Shown: positions 63,544 to 64,000 of the stretch, one piece after another | Position numbering within the stretch: the first letter of the stretch is position 1 | Layout: every line of letters begins with the position of its first letter | Origin: Pseudomonas sp. DG56-2 | GTDB taxonomy: Bacteria; Pseudomonadota; Gammaproteobacteria; Pseudomonadales; Pseudomonadaceae | Length of the DNA stretch: 64,000 nt | Direction of reading: 5' to 3' | Assembly (NCBI RefSeq): GCF_004803755.1 | Contig: NZ_CP032311.1 | Location: 3,302,501-3,366,500 of the forward strand | Program-made: the position numbers and the translations under genes | Notes under the pieces: generated by a model | The model's input: the letters and a program-made list of their open reading frames with translations, nothing else | Database searches by the model: none | What the model was told of the DNA's origin: nothing

Positions 63544-64000
63544 GGTCGATCCAGTCGTGTTGGGACGAAGGCGCCGAGTTGTTCACGTCCTGTTCGAACA
63601 GTTGGCAGATAGCATCCACTTCCAGACGCCCGGCAGGCAATATGCTGATGTACTGCTCGCCCAACTCCACCAGCCCGGTGCGGGCCATGGCCTCAAGTTG
63701 CCGCCAGGCATTGGCGAAGTAGCGCTGAAAATCAATACCGTAGCGGGTTTCGATGGCCAGGATATCTAATTCTAGATCACAGCTCAGACGCTCCGTAACC
63801 CTTTGTCGGACCTGGTCGCTGTCCTCGCAGCGCCAACCCCGAACCGTTGCCAATTGTCCCTGCTGCAACTGCGTCATATAGTGCTCGAATACCTCGGTAT
63901 TTTGCCCATACAAGGTATCGAACTGGCTTATCGCGCCCAGGCCGAAACCGACATGATCGCAGTAGCCATGGCGCGTGAAACCCTGGCAATTGCGGCGCAA
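63527..64000 (-). CDS. HemN-like protein, C-terminal part (truncated by window end)
   Basis: The window holds the last 157 codons of a HemN paralogue, with RNCQGFTRHGYCDHVGFGLGAI matching HemN's RNFQGYSTHADCDLIGLG region, and a further helical domain ending HDWIDHDASI. The 5' part lies beyond position 64000, so the cluster motif cannot be judged. It is upstream of and overlaps hemN by 17 bases. The low identity suggests divergence rather than a recent duplication. Confidence 0.85.
   Translation of the reverse strand: MRRNCQGFTRHGYCDHVGFGLGAISQFDTLYGQNTEVFEHYMTQLQQGQLATVRGWRCEDSDQVRQRVTERLSCDLELDILAIETRYGIDFQRYFANAWRQLEAMARTGLVELGEQYISILPAGRLEVDAICQLFEQDVNNSAPSSQHDWIDHDASI

Overview
The window reads as a chromosomal segment of a Pseudomonas species, closer to the putida/fluorescens side of the genus than to P. 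aeruginosa. The reasons are the high GC content, a REP element of the 'GCGGGCAAGCCCGC..CCTAC' type at 34765-34795, a DUF2790 protein, long intergenic repeats with CGCCGTAAGGGCGC arms, and a Dnr protein adjoining the norCBD and nirQ genes. No rRNA, tRNA, CRISPR array, insertion sequence or prophage was seen. About 66 protein-coding genes or gene fragments are supported.

Layout. 1-3.8 kb: a small lipoprotein and two alpha/beta hydrolases separated by about 1.2 kb of giant inverted/direct repeats, then a GFA-type zinc enzyme. 3.9-11 kb: an orphan AceE-type E1 dehydrogenase divergent from a MarR regulator with a clear palindromic operator, a small HEAGH metallopeptidase-like protein, a membrane diguanylate cyclase and a DUF1906-SH3-DUF2272 protein. 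11-17.7 kb: a TonB-dependent receptor with an STN signalling domain, a decayed YbaK fragment, a GNAT enzyme, and a cystathionine lyase/beta-synthase pair (reverse transsulfuration). 17.9-23.3 kb: a pxpA-accB-accC-pxpB-pxpC operon divergent from a LysR regulator, effectively a complete urea-carboxylase-type biotin machine plus a LamB/YcsF hydrolase. 23.4-27.2 kb: YegP, a DUF1835 protein, an 11-bp tandem array with a repeat arm, and a FecI/FecR pair behind a Fur-like box. 27.2-29.7 kb: a large solenoid-like membrane protein of unknown function and a DUF2790 protein.

29.8-34.1 kb: an ECF sigma/anti-sigma pair divergent from a catalase-family peroxidase and cytochrome b561, with two facing promoters of identical architecture (GGGAATA-N15-CGTC), then an MFS transporter behind a Fur box. 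34.1-41.1 kb: XRE-cupin regulator, DASS carboxylate transporter, group II truncated haemoglobin, several small conserved unknowns, YbjQ, an MFS exporter and EamA.

41.4-51.9 kb is a molybdenum/formate section: moaA, an NCS1 permease, a periplasmic unknown, a SufR-like regulator, a molbindin, and formate dehydrogenase-N/O fdoGHI-fdhE. Its catalytic subunit has cysteine where the E. coli enzymes have selenocysteine. 52-53.5 kb: an FAD aromatic hydroxylase.

53.5-64 kb is a nitric-oxide/low-oxygen island: CopD-like protein, NnrS, a 29-codon ORF, dnr, a zinc-ribbon protein, norD, norB, norC, a COX4-like (NirP) and a COX3-like (NirO) protein, nirQ, hemN and the 3' part of a second hemN-like gene. 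Good FNR/DNR boxes lie upstream of norC and nirQ. No nirS or nirK is visible, so this part supports NO reduction and detoxification; full denitrification cannot be judged from this window.
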